A stretch of DNA of 6,945 nt from JAFDVL01 sp043736395 (GTDB taxonomy: Bacteria > Acidobacteriota > Blastocatellia > RBC074): NCBI GenBank assembly GCA_043736395.1, contig JAYTCQ010000089.1:1-6945 (forward strand), written 5' to 3'. Each line of letters starts with the position of its first letter. Positions within the stretch are counted from its first letter, which is position 1. Below, one piece after another: positions 1 through 6,074 of the stretch. Both the position numbers and the translations under genes were made by a program. The notes beneath the pieces were generated by a model. It had not been told where the DNA came from. It saw only the letters and a list, made by a program, of their open reading frames with translations, and did no database searches.

Positions 1-510
1 CGCTTTGTTGGCGAGCTGCGCGAGAGCCTTCTTCAGGTCTTCAATTCCCTGTCCGGTCTTGGAAGAGACTCGCACGATAGGTGCATTTTCGAGGAATGAT
101 CCGGCGACGTATTCGGTCACTTCTTCTTCGACGAGATCAGCTAATTCTTCGTCCACCATATCAATTTTGGTGAGGACGATCAGCCCGGATTTCACTTCGA
201 GCAAGCGGCAAATATCAAAATGTTCGCGGGTTTGCGGCATCACGCTTTCGTCGGCGGCAACGATGAGCATAACCAAATCAATACCGTGCGCTCCGGCGAG
301 CATATTTTTGACGAAGCGTTCGTGACCGGGAACGTCTACGAATCCGAAATGAATATCGCCCACCGTCAAATCAGCAAAGCCAATATCAATAGTAATGCCG
401 CGTTCTTTTTCTTCTTTGAGGCGATCCGCGTCTACGCCGGTGAGGGCGCGCACGAGGGAGGTTTTTCCGTGGTCAATATGTCCGGCAGTTCCAACGATGA
501 TTCGTTTCAT
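1..510 (-). CDS. selB: Selenocysteine-specific translation elongation factor SelB (N-terminal part; runs off the left edge)
   Basis: SelB is the GTPase that carries selenocysteyl-tRNA(Sec) to the ribosome and reads UGA as selenocysteine at SECIS-bearing mRNAs in the cytoplasm. The 170 visible codons are an intact translational GTPase domain. The G1/P-loop GHIDHGKTS lies at residues 10-18, the switch I segment ERGITIDIGF at 36-45, the G3 motif DVPGHERF at 59-66, the G4-type TKID at 114-117 and the G5-like SSK near 150. The pairing of ERGITIDIGFA with GHIDHGKTSL and TKID, instead of the EF-Tu forms, is typical of SelB. The family is usually about 600 residues or more, so most of the protein, including the C-terminal winged helices that bind SECIS, lies outside the window. 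The ATG at 508-510 gives the canonical MKRIIVGTAGH start, but no clear Shine-Dalgarno sequence precedes it. Its presence implies that the organism makes selenoproteins. Confidence 0.95.
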   Translation of the reverse strand, partial: MKRIIVGTAGHIDHGKTSLVRALTGVDADRLKEEKERGITIDIGFADLTVGDIHFGFVDVPGHERFVKNMLAGAHGIDLVMLIVAADESVMPQTREHFDICRLLEVKSGLIVLTKIDMVDEELADLVEEEVTEYVAGSFLENAPIVRVSSKTGQGIEDLKKALAQLANKA

Positions 511-570
511 ACCGGAACAGATTAGTGGATTGAATTAAGATTGTCGAAAAAGGTAGGTAGGTTTCAGAAA

Positions 571-675
571 AATAGACCACGGATTTTGCGGATGATGCGG
601 GTTTTCGCGGGGCTGAATGATCGTAAAATTCAGACCCGCGAAGACCCGTTAAATCCGCGTTATCAGCGGTCTATT
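571..675. repeat. 105-bp imperfect palindrome (REP/MITE-like; possible terminator)
   Basis: The whole segment is a near-complete inverted repeat centred on position 623. The outer arms AATAGACC (571-578) and GGTCTATT (668-675) are perfect complements. The inner arms GCGGGTTTTCGCGGGGCTG and its partner CCCGCGAAGACCCG pair with a few mismatches and G-T wobbles. The tip is CTGAAT (613-618) against ATTCAG (628-633), with a 9-nt loop. Such long GC-rich palindromes between genes are typical of dispersed repetitive extragenic elements. Read on the minus strand, the stem ends in a TTTTT run (568-572). It could therefore also stop transcription coming from the sigma-factor operon before selB. The palindrome is seen directly; the repeat-family and terminator roles are inferred. 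Confidence 0.75.
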
Positions 676-688
676 CTCTTTATAAAAT

Positions 689-1246
689 TTACTGCAAAAG
701 TTTAAGAGGTCGGGATTTTTCTTCTTCCAGAATCTGCCGTAATTTTTTCGCTTGTTCAGCGCTCAATTCCTGACGAATATCAATCATCATTTGCCATTGT
801 GTTTGCACGATATTGGCGTCAGCAGTGGCTAATTCTTTGGCTTTTTTCTCAACCTCGGCGCGGTCGAAATTTTCACTGAAGATCGCAGCGTCGAGAACAT
901 CCGCATAAGAACGACGGAGCCGATTCAAATCCCGTAACTTCAGCGCATTCTGTTGGCGGATTTTTCTAATTTTGGCAATTTGCTCCTGACTCAAATCAAT
1001 CTCCCGCATCGCACGTTCCATCGCGGCGGATTGCGGACGCCCCAGGAGTCCGGGCTGCGGAGGATTTTGATTTTTTGCTGGCGGCGTAACCTCGGATGAA
1101 TTTTCACTCGCAGATTTATCGCCTGAGGCAGGCTGCTCCATGCGCAATGCACGCCTTTTTTGCATAGGAGTTTGTGCGGCAGCCGTCGCCACCAGAAACA
1201 CTCCCATCAGAGCTAAAGCACAACTGAAATTAATTATTTTTTTCAT
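689..1246 (-). CDS. Secreted Spy/CpxP/CnrX-like periplasmic protein with LTxxQ-type motifs
   Basis: This 185-residue protein has a clear Sec signal peptide: MKKIIN, a hydrophobic core ALALMGVFLVATAAA, and a probable cleavage after TAAA near residue 24. A Pro/Asn/Ser-rich linker (about 40-70) leads into a charged, mostly helical region. That region holds two LTxxQ-type motifs, LSQEQ at 85-89 and LSAEQ at 151-155, about 65 residues apart. This is the layout of Spy/CpxP chaperones and of the CnrX/ZraP-like heavy-metal sensors, which act in the periplasm as dimeric helical hairpins. It follows the anti-sigma gene with a 17-nt overlap, so the two are probably translationally coupled. An in-frame ATG at 1273 would put nine residues in front of the signal peptide. 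The ATG at 1246 is preferred because a strong ribosome-binding site precedes it. Whether it senses metal or buffers unfolded proteins cannot be told; no His/Cys metal cluster is visible in the mature part. Confidence 0.8.
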   Translation of the reverse strand: MKKIINFSCALALMGVFLVATAAAQTPMQKRRALRMEQPASGDKSASENSSEVTPPAKNQNPPQPGLLGRPQSAAMERAMREIDLSQEQIAKIRKIRQQNALKLRDLNRLRRSYADVLDAAIFSENFDRAEVEKKAKELATADANIVQTQWQMMIDIRQELSAEQAKKLRQILEEEKSRPLKLLQ

Positions 1247-1919
1247 CGTCCCCTCCCGTATCGGTTGAAGCAAACAACCACTCTGCCACCGTTTGCTTTT
1301 GCGTCTCTGCTACTAAAGCATCCAAAGTTTTCTGCTGCTGCTTTTTCAATTTGAGCGTCGCGTTCTTCAACTCGGATTGATGCGCAGAGTTTAATTTTGA
1401 TCCCAGCGTCGCTAATTGTAACCGTATTTCCTGTTGCGATTGAAGTTGTGATTTGGCAACGGCGAGCTGAATCATTTTCTCTGCCTCTTCACGAGTGAAA
1501 ACATTTTGAGGTTGCGAAGCATTGACCTGCTCAACTTTTACAACTGACGAATCTTGTGTTTGCTGAAGGGAATTTGCAGGTTTAGAACCAATATTAGTAA
1601 CGGCAAATAACACCAAAGCTGCCGCAGTCGCGGTCGCCAAGCCTGAACCGACTTTGAACCAGATAGGCACAAGCGTAAAAAATTCGCGCAAGGCATCCAT
1701 CGCCGTGCGCGGAATCGTCACATTTATGCTTGGCGTAAATGGCAACTGCCACGTATTCATTTCAGCCCGTGTATGCTTGAACGAGTTTAATTCCAAGCGA
1801 CAATCCGCGCATTGCAATTGATGAGCCTCGAAGTCTCTGCGCTCGACAGCACTAGCTTCGTTGTATAAAAACGCTATTAATAAATCTTTTTTCCCACAAT
1901 TGTTTGGTTCAGTACTCAT
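1230..1919 (-). CDS. Membrane anti-sigma factor with ZAS zinc-binding domain
   Basis: This 229-residue protein probably holds the adjacent ECF sigma factor inactive at the inner membrane. The N-terminal cytoplasmic domain carries the zinc-anti-sigma signature H33-x3-C37-x2-C40, with an upstream Cys8 25 residues before the histidine. That is close to the spacing of the four zinc ligands in RsrA-type anti-sigmas. A single membrane helix follows at about 88-108 (a run rich in Gly, Ala, Leu and Val). The periplasmic tail is Gln/Lys/Leu-rich and looks like a long coiled coil, about 140-205. The gene starts 11 nt after the sigma-factor stop, with GAGGT (1926-1930 on the minus strand) 6 nt before the ATG. 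Its end overlaps the Spy-like gene by 17 nt. Sigma partner, membrane anchor and helical sensor tail together suggest that a periplasmic signal releases the sigma factor, probably with help from the Spy-like product. The signal itself is unknown. Confidence 0.85.
   Translation of the reverse strand: MSTEPNNCGKKDLLIAFLYNEASAVERRDFEAHQLQCADCRLELNSFKHTRAEMNTWQLPFTPSINVTIPRTAMDALREFFTLVPIWFKVGSGLATATAAALVLFAVTNIGSKPANSLQQTQDSSVVKVEQVNASQPQNVFTREEAEKMIQLAVAKSQLQSQQEIRLQLATLGSKLNSAHQSELKNATLKLKKQQQKTLDALVAETQKQTVAEWLFASTDTGGDDEKNN
1250..1257 (-). promoter_or_regulatory. Strong Shine-Dalgarno sequence fixing the start of the Spy-like gene
   Basis: On the minus strand GGGAGGGG lies just upstream of the ATG at 1246, with the GGAGG core 5 nt from it. 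This supports the internal start over the upstream in-frame ATG at 1273. The site lies inside the end of the anti-sigma reading frame, so ribosomes finishing that gene would pass over it. Confidence 0.7.
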
Positions 1920-1930
1920 AAAATTACCTC

Positions 1931-2536
1931 TTATCGGACTTGACTCAGTCGCAGGCGCATTTGCTGCAATCCGGTGTAAAGCCTCGATTTTACTGTGCTG
2001 AGCGGGATATTTAGAATTTCTGAAATTTCGAGAAACGTCATTTCTTCATATTCCTTCATCACAATAATTTGTCGCATCTCAGGGGGCAAAGCCTGCAATG
2101 CTTTTCTCACTAAAGTTGCCTCTTCATCGCGTTGCATACGATCCGGCAAACTCTCAATTTGTTTATCTTCAATTTCCCAGCCTTTTCCGTTTTCATCCAC
2201 AGCATCCAATGAATAACTAACGATGGAAGATTGTCGTCGCCGTGAATGGCAGGCATTCAGCGCAATCCGATACATCCATGATGAAAACTTGGCATCTCCG
2301 CGAAATTTACTTAAATTTAGATATGCAGCTAAAAATGCTTCCTGACAAGCATCACGCGCTTCTTCGTCGCGTCCCAGCATCCGAAAAGCCAGGCTGTAGA
2401 TTGGTCGTTCCCAACGTTTCACCAAGACACTGAACGCTTCAGTTTCGCCTGACAGGGTCCGATCAATCAACGAATTATCGCTGATTTCGACTTCAGAGTT
2501 TTGAAACTCGCTCATTGTTTCAGCAACTACGCTCAT
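1931..2536 (-). CDS. ECF (sigma-70 family, RpoE-like) RNA polymerase sigma factor
   Basis: This 201-residue sigma factor has the two-domain ECF build. Sigma region 2 spans about residues 32-102: it holds RDACQEAFLAAYLNL (61-75), the core-binding helix, and KFRGDAKFSSWMYRIALNAC (77-96), which melts and reads the -10 element. A charged linker (103-145) follows. Region 4 spans about 148-198, with a helix-turn-helix EEMTFLEISEILNIPLSTVK that recognises the -35 element. There is no region 1.1 or 3, as expected for ECF types. It is first in a tight operon with its probable anti-sigma factor and a Spy-like protein. Two ATG starts are possible, at 2536 and 2515 (residue 8). Neither has a good ribosome-binding site, so the longer form is given provisionally. 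Autoregulation from the repeat-bearing region upstream is likely by analogy with other ECF operons but is not shown by the sequence. Confidence 0.92.
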   Translation of the reverse strand: MSVVAETMSEFQNSEVEISDNSLIDRTLSGETEAFSVLVKRWERPIYSLAFRMLGRDEEARDACQEAFLAAYLNLSKFRGDAKFSSWMYRIALNACHSRRRQSSIVSYSLDAVDENGKGWEIEDKQIESLPDRMQRDEEATLVRKALQALPPEMRQIIVMKEYEEMTFLEISEILNIPLSTVKSRLYTGLQQMRLRLSQVR

Positions 2537-2602
2537 AAATTTTTAGGTCTGTTGCGGGCAGCTCGTGTCAGTTACTACATCCCAGCCAGCTAGAAATTCA
2601 GG

Positions 2603-2630
2603 ATTAGTCATGATCAAATTAACGTGTCAG
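2603..2630 (-). promoter_or_regulatory. Candidate promoter for the sigma/anti-sigma/Spy-like operon
   Basis: On the minus strand CTGACA (2630-2625) is followed after 16 nt by ACTAAT (2608-2603), a fair fit to a housekeeping -35/-10 pair. It would give a leader of roughly 60 nt before the ATG at 2536. The -35 hexamer lies inside one copy of the tandem 10-bp repeat, which would make the neighbouring copy a natural regulator site. This was matched by eye. An ECF-type promoter elsewhere in the interval is equally possible. Confidence 0.22.
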
Positions 2631-2644
2631 CAACTGTCAGCAAC
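2625..2644. repeat. Two tandem copies of TGTCAGCAAC
   Basis: TGTCAGCAAC occurs at 2625-2634 and again at 2635-2644 without a gap. The hexamer TGTCAG also occurs a third time at 2566-2571, inside an 8-bp match CGTGTCAG shared with 2623-2630. A 10-bp period places the two copies on the same face of the helix. This suggests a cooperative transcription-factor site between the divergent sigma-factor and HD-GYP genes. The binding protein is unknown. Confidence 0.6.
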
Positions 2645-2709
2645 AGACCAAATATAACTGATCACGAAAGTTAAGACGCAACCGAACTTCATTTGGTTGG
2701 AAAAAGTTA

Positions 2710-2738
2710 TTGTTTCAAATGCCCTGATTTGTTACGAT
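2710..2738 (+). promoter_or_regulatory. Candidate promoter for the HD-GYP/Roadblock pair
   Basis: TTGTTT (2710-2715) and TACGAT (2733-2738) are separated by 17 nt and resemble a sigma-70 promoter. Transcription would start near 2745, about 80 nt before the ATG at 2823. If real, it rules out translation from the TTG at 2697 and supports the shorter protein. Matched by eye only. Confidence 0.22.
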
Positions 2739-2822
2739 TCAGTTGCAAGTTCTGACAGGCGCCAGCCCAAATGCGCTAACCCCATTCCGATCAACTCTTT
2801 AGCAACCCTTCCAAGACATTTT

Positions 2823-4634
2823 ATGGCTGTACCTTCAATCAATTTAGGCGCTTTCAAAGTCCAACATATAATTATTTTCGTCCTCGTTCTCTTCAGCGCG
2901 CTGCCGGTGGGATTTGTCGGATGGCAGCTCATTCGAATTAATACCGCGACTTTAAAAGGCAAGGAACAGAATTATCAGGTGCAAACCGTCCGCAGTAAAG
3001 CTCGACAAATTGAGCTGTATGTTCAGGGTTATGTCGCGCAAGTAAATTCTTACGCGCGTGCCTTTGAGATGACCGGAAATCTGATGCAGGCGACGACGCC
3101 ACTCGGACAGGAAAATCTGGCGCGCACATTGGAAGATGATCCCAATATTCTCGCCTTCGCGGTGGCACCAAGTCAGGATTTGAATAATTTCAGCGTCGCC
3201 TCGAATACCAACAAAATTACGAGCGAAGAGATCCGCGACGCCATCAATGAAGCCGCCAGCTCCACCAGCACTGGCAAATCATTTCTAGGTTCACCAAGAA
3301 TTCTGCAAGCGTATAAAGAACCAGCCTTAATCGTAGCAAAACCAGTCAAACGCGGTGATCAGATTGAAGGCATCGTCCTGGCGGTTGTCAGTATGCAAAA
3401 GGTTTTTTCATTGGTTGCCCAAAAAGGAAATCTTGACGAATGGAAATTGCTGCACGCGGAAAATACCATCTTTTTTGTAGTAGATAATGAAGGCTATTAC
3501 GTCGCACATCCTGACGAACAACTCGCGTACAAAAAGCAGGATGCCCGTTATATGAAAGCTGTTCGCGAATGGCAGGAAAGTAATCCTCAGATTGCCGCGA
3601 CTTCGGCTTTCACCATTGAACGTAATAATGAAAAATTGAATATGCTGGGGAGCTACGCGACAGCCCAGTTGACTAACGATCAGCGGCTTGGCGTCGTTGC
3701 CTTAGTCAATGAAGAAGCCGCTTATCTCTCAGCCGCTCAAATGCGTTCGCGCACAATTTGGAATTCTCTGGTCGTGACAGTCATCGCCATCTTACTCGGC
3801 CTGGTGTTTGCCAGGATGTTTAGTAAGCCAATTGAAAAACTGGCCGAAAGTGCCCGTGCTATTGCCAAGGGCGATTACACACGACGCATTGAACTGCACG
3901 GAACCAATAAAGAGGTCAGCGCATTGGCGCTTGATTTTAATAAGATGGGTGAGGAAATTCAAAAAAGTATTTCTGAAATTCAAGCGTCTTCAGCGAAGAA
4001 CAAGCGCATGTTTATTGGCTCTGTGCATTCGCTGGCAATGGCGATTGACGGCAAAGACCCGTACACGCGAGGACATTCGCAGCGCGTCATGGTGTATTCA
4101 GAAACCATTGCCAAACTGATGGGAATGGACGCTGATGAAGTTGAAAAAATTCGTATTTCCGCACTGCTTCACGACGTCGGCAAAATCGGAATTGAAGATC
4201 GCATCCTTCGCAAACCTGCCGCACTAACCGATGCGGAATTCACGATTATGAAAAAGCATCCCGAAATCGGCGGCAAAATCATGCAGGAAAACCCCGATAT
4301 GCGCGAATATATTCCCGGCATGTCCATGCATCACGAAACGATGGACGGCAGAGGCTACCCACTTGGTTTGAAGGGTAATGAATTACCAATGATGGCAAGA
4401 ATTGTCAGCGTCGCAGATTGCTTTGACGCGATGACGACGAATCGTCCGTATCAACGTGCGATGACTTTTGAAGTTGCGATTGATCGTATCAATACCTTTA
4501 TTGGTTCGCGCTACGATGAAAAGGTTGTTCGCGCTCTCGAAGAAGCCATCACGGGCCGTCATATTGCTCCTGATCCACGAGTGAATAATGTGCCAGGAAG
4601 TGATGAGATTAAGGTAGAAGTAATGGCAGGCTAA
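2823..4634 (+). CDS. Membrane c-di-GMP phosphodiesterase: Cache-like sensor, HAMP, HD-GYP
   Basis: This 603-residue inner-membrane receptor probably degrades cyclic di-GMP to pGpG/GMP in response to an extracytoplasmic ligand. Domains in order are membrane helix 1 (about 15-36), a periplasmic dCache-like sensor (about 40-305, with the typical YYVAHPDEQ at 225-233), membrane helix 2 (311-331), HAMP (332-385, beginning FSKPIEKLAESARAIAKGDY) and HD-GYP (about 395-580). The catalytic residues are present: GHS with His418, the HD pair His450-Asp451 followed by GK, His479, His503-His504 in MHHETMDGRGYP, the GYP at 511-513, and Asp532 before the NRPY motif. The enzyme should therefore be active. An in-frame TTG at 2697 would add 42 residues, but they look like neither a signal nor a domain and no ribosome-binding site precedes the TTG. 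The ATG at 2823 puts the first helix at the N-terminus, as is usual. A Roadblock/LC7-like gene follows 35 nt downstream, probably in the same transcript. The ligand is unknown. Confidence 0.9.
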   Translation: MAVPSINLGAFKVQHIIIFVLVLFSALPVGFVGWQLIRINTATLKGKEQNYQVQTVRSKARQIELYVQGYVAQVNSYARAFEMTGNLMQATTPLGQENLARTLEDDPNILAFAVAPSQDLNNFSVASNTNKITSEEIRDAINEAASSTSTGKSFLGSPRILQAYKEPALIVAKPVKRGDQIEGIVLAVVSMQKVFSLVAQKGNLDEWKLLHAENTIFFVVDNEGYYVAHPDEQLAYKKQDARYMKAVREWQESNPQIAATSAFTIERNNEKLNMLGSYATAQLTNDQRLGVVALVNEEAAYLSAAQMRSRTIWNSLVVTVIAILLGLVFARMFSKPIEKLAESARAIAKGDYTRRIELHGTNKEVSALALDFNKMGEEIQKSISEIQASSAKNKRMFIGSVHSLAMAIDGKDPYTRGHSQRVMVYSETIAKLMGMDADEVEKIRISALLHDVGKIGIEDRILRKPAALTDAEFTIMKKHPEIGGKIMQENPDMREYIPGMSMHHETMDGRGYPLGLKGNELPMMARIVSVADCFDAMTTNRPYQRAMTFEVAIDRINTFIGSRYDEKVVRALEEAITGRHIAPDPRVNNVPGSDEIKVEVMAG

Positions 4635-4669
4635 GCAGAAAGTTTTCCGTTAATCCAGGTTATTTTTCT

Positions 4670-5053
4670 ATGGATTTAAAAGAACCGCTACAGGATTTAC
4701 TTAATAAAACTACGGGATCAGCCGGCGCAATTCTGATTGATAATGAAGGTGAGGCAATCACGTACATTGCCAAGCTTGGCGTCGAACAATTGACCGAAAT
4801 TAGTGAGGATGAAAGGGTTCGATTGATTGGCGCTTACCAACGAATTTTATTGCGTGAATCCAAGCGAACCGTTGAAGAAATGCGCATCGGAAACCTTAAG
4901 AATATTGTCGTCCACTATGAAACGGGAATTGTCGCGGTCAGAGCTTTGAAAGAAGAATACGCACTGGTGCTCATCGGCTGTCAGGATATGTTGATTGGAC
5001 AGGGATTATTTTACTTGAATAAATATGCCGAAATCATTGATTCCGATCTATGA
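4670..5053 (+). CDS. Roadblock/LC7-like small regulatory protein
   Basis: This is a 127-residue, single-domain soluble protein with no signal peptide or membrane helix. The pattern is that of the Roadblock/LC7 fold: an N-terminal helix (DLKEPLQDLLNKT), a strand pair GAILIDNEGEAITYIAK at about 18-34, a long central helix with LIGAYQRILLRES, a strand pair KNIVVHYETGIVAVRALK, then YALVLIGCQ and a C-terminal helix. Bacterial Roadblock proteins such as MglB act as dimers that regulate small Ras-like GTPases or serve as scaffolds in polarity and motility. No GTPase gene is visible here; the partner may be encoded elsewhere, or the protein may serve the HD-GYP enzyme upstream. It begins 35 nt after that gene, with only a weak AGG-type ribosome-binding site. 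Its TGA overlaps the stop of the convergent dehydrogenase gene. The family call rests on pattern recognition and is moderately sure. Confidence 0.7.
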   Translation: MDLKEPLQDLLNKTTGSAGAILIDNEGEAITYIAKLGVEQLTEISEDERVRLIGAYQRILLRESKRTVEEMRIGNLKNIVVHYETGIVAVRALKEEYALVLIGCQDMLIGQGLFYLNKYAEIIDSDL

Positions 5054-6064
5054 CCATTCGACAACAGCTTTGATAAATCCCGCTTTCGCATCCAGCCACG
5101 TCGGAAATTTTTCAATCAATTCATCACTTTTCACGCGATGCGTAATCCACGGATCAATGCTGATCTGACCGGATTCCAGCAATGAAATCGTCCGCTTAAA
5201 ATCTGTCGCCGTCGCATTGCGGCTGGACATCACAGTCAGCTCGCGACGATGAAAATCCTGATCACGGAACGTCACAAATTCCAGATGTAATCCCACTAAA
5301 ATAATCCGTCCGCCATTCGCCGGAAATTCAAATGAATTATTCATCGAAGCCGGATTCCCCGTCGCGTCAAAAACTACCGAAGGCATTTCACCGTTCGTCA
5401 AATCCGCAATTTCCTGAAGCGCATTTTCGCCTGCGATCACAGTCGCCGCAACCTTGAAATTTTCACGCGCAAACCGCAGCCGATCTTCACTGACATCCAT
5501 CGCAATCAGGTTCACGCCCGCTGCCTGAGCCTGTGCGATGACTGCCAGACCAATCGGCCCGGTTCCGATGACCAGCACATTTTCTCCGGCTTTGAGCTGC
5601 GCCCGCGAGACGGCATGACCTCCGATACAAAGCGGTTCGACGAGCGCGAGTTGTTCGGAATTTAGTACCGCTGAAGGATGAAGTTTTTGATACGGGATGG
5701 AAAAATATTCTTGCAAGCCACCATCAACATGAACTCCTAAACATTGTAACTTGACGCAGCAATTTGTCTTTCCACTCCGACACGCCAGACAGACGCCGCA
5801 ATTTAAATACGGCTCAATCGCGCATTTCATTCCATTTTCTAGACCAAAATCATTGCCGTTCGCTTCAACAATTTCGACGCCGAGTTCGTGACCGAGAATT
5901 CTGGGATAGGTGAAAAATGGCTGCTTCCCACGAAAGGCATGTAAGTCCGTTCCGCACATGCCGACGCGAGAAATCTTAACGATTGCTTCTCCAGCTTTCG
6001 AGTTTGGTTCAGGAATATCTGCAGTTGAAAAGCTGCCGGGTTGATCGAGGATAATTGTTTTCAT
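5048..6064 (-). CDS. Zinc-dependent medium-chain alcohol/polyol dehydrogenase (LgoD/RspB-like)
   Basis: This 338-residue cytosolic NAD(P)-dependent dehydrogenase has the usual length for the family. Catalytic zinc ligands are Cys37 (in CGTDLH), His59-Glu60 (in GHE) and probably Glu143. The structural zinc lobe has four cysteines, Cys89, Cys92, Cys95 and Cys103. The Rossmann motif GTGPIG lies at 167-172, and Asp190 at the end of the second strand favours NAD over NADP. The segments QPFFTYPRILGHE, RSGKTNCC, LGVHVDGG and SSRNAT resemble E. coli LgoD (L-galactonate 5-dehydrogenase) and RspB more than threonine or sorbitol dehydrogenase, so a sugar acid or polyol is the likeliest substrate. No sugar-acid dehydratase, kinase or transporter is nearby to confirm it. 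The gene lies 10 nt downstream of the MqsA-like gene and is probably co-transcribed with it. Its ribosome-binding site is weak. Its TAG overlaps the stop of the convergent Roadblock gene. Confidence 0.88.
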   Translation of the reverse strand: MKTIILDQPGSFSTADIPEPNSKAGEAIVKISRVGMCGTDLHAFRGKQPFFTYPRILGHELGVEIVEANGNDFGLENGMKCAIEPYLNCGVCLACRSGKTNCCVKLQCLGVHVDGGLQEYFSIPYQKLHPSAVLNSEQLALVEPLCIGGHAVSRAQLKAGENVLVIGTGPIGLAVIAQAQAAGVNLIAMDVSEDRLRFARENFKVAATVIAGENALQEIADLTNGEMPSVVFDATGNPASMNNSFEFPANGGRIILVGLHLEFVTFRDQDFHRRELTVMSSRNATATDFKRTISLLESGQISIDPWITHRVKSDELIEKFPTWLDAKAGFIKAVVEWS

Positions 6065-6074
6065 ACTTGGGGAT

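Larger units (their letters stand above)
2546..2649. repeat. 10-bp perfect inverted repeat bracketing the divergent control region
   Basis: GGTCTGTTGC at 2546-2555 and GCAACAGACC at 2640-2649 are exact reverse complements, 84 nt apart. The spacing is too long for a terminator hairpin. It fits two half-sites or operators for one protein flanking the control region of two divergent transcription units. The right arm overlaps the second copy of the tandem repeat at 2625-2644. Confidence 0.6.

Noticed and set aside
5..525. Open plus-strand frames of about 100 codons opposite selB
   Set aside because: They are antisense to a highly conserved GTPase domain, show Ser/Arg-rich or otherwise meaningless composition and have no ribosome-binding site.
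2242..2433. A plus-strand frame of about 63 codons inside the sigma-factor gene
   Set aside because: It is antisense to conserved sigma region 2, and its translation resembles no protein.
2697..2822. A 42-residue N-terminal extension of the HD-GYP protein starting at TTG
   Set aside because: There is no ribosome-binding site, signal or domain, and a candidate promoter lies inside it. The ATG at 2823 directly before the first membrane helix is more likely.
3808..4119. A plus-strand frame of about 103 codons within the HD-GYP gene
   Set aside because: It overlaps the HAMP/HD-GYP coding frame out of phase and has an Arg/Leu/Trp-rich shadow composition.
5051..5053. The TGA ending the Roadblock gene as a possible selenocysteine codon
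   Set aside because: The continuation is only antisense to the dehydrogenase gene, and no SECIS-like hairpin or conserved C-terminal extension was seen.
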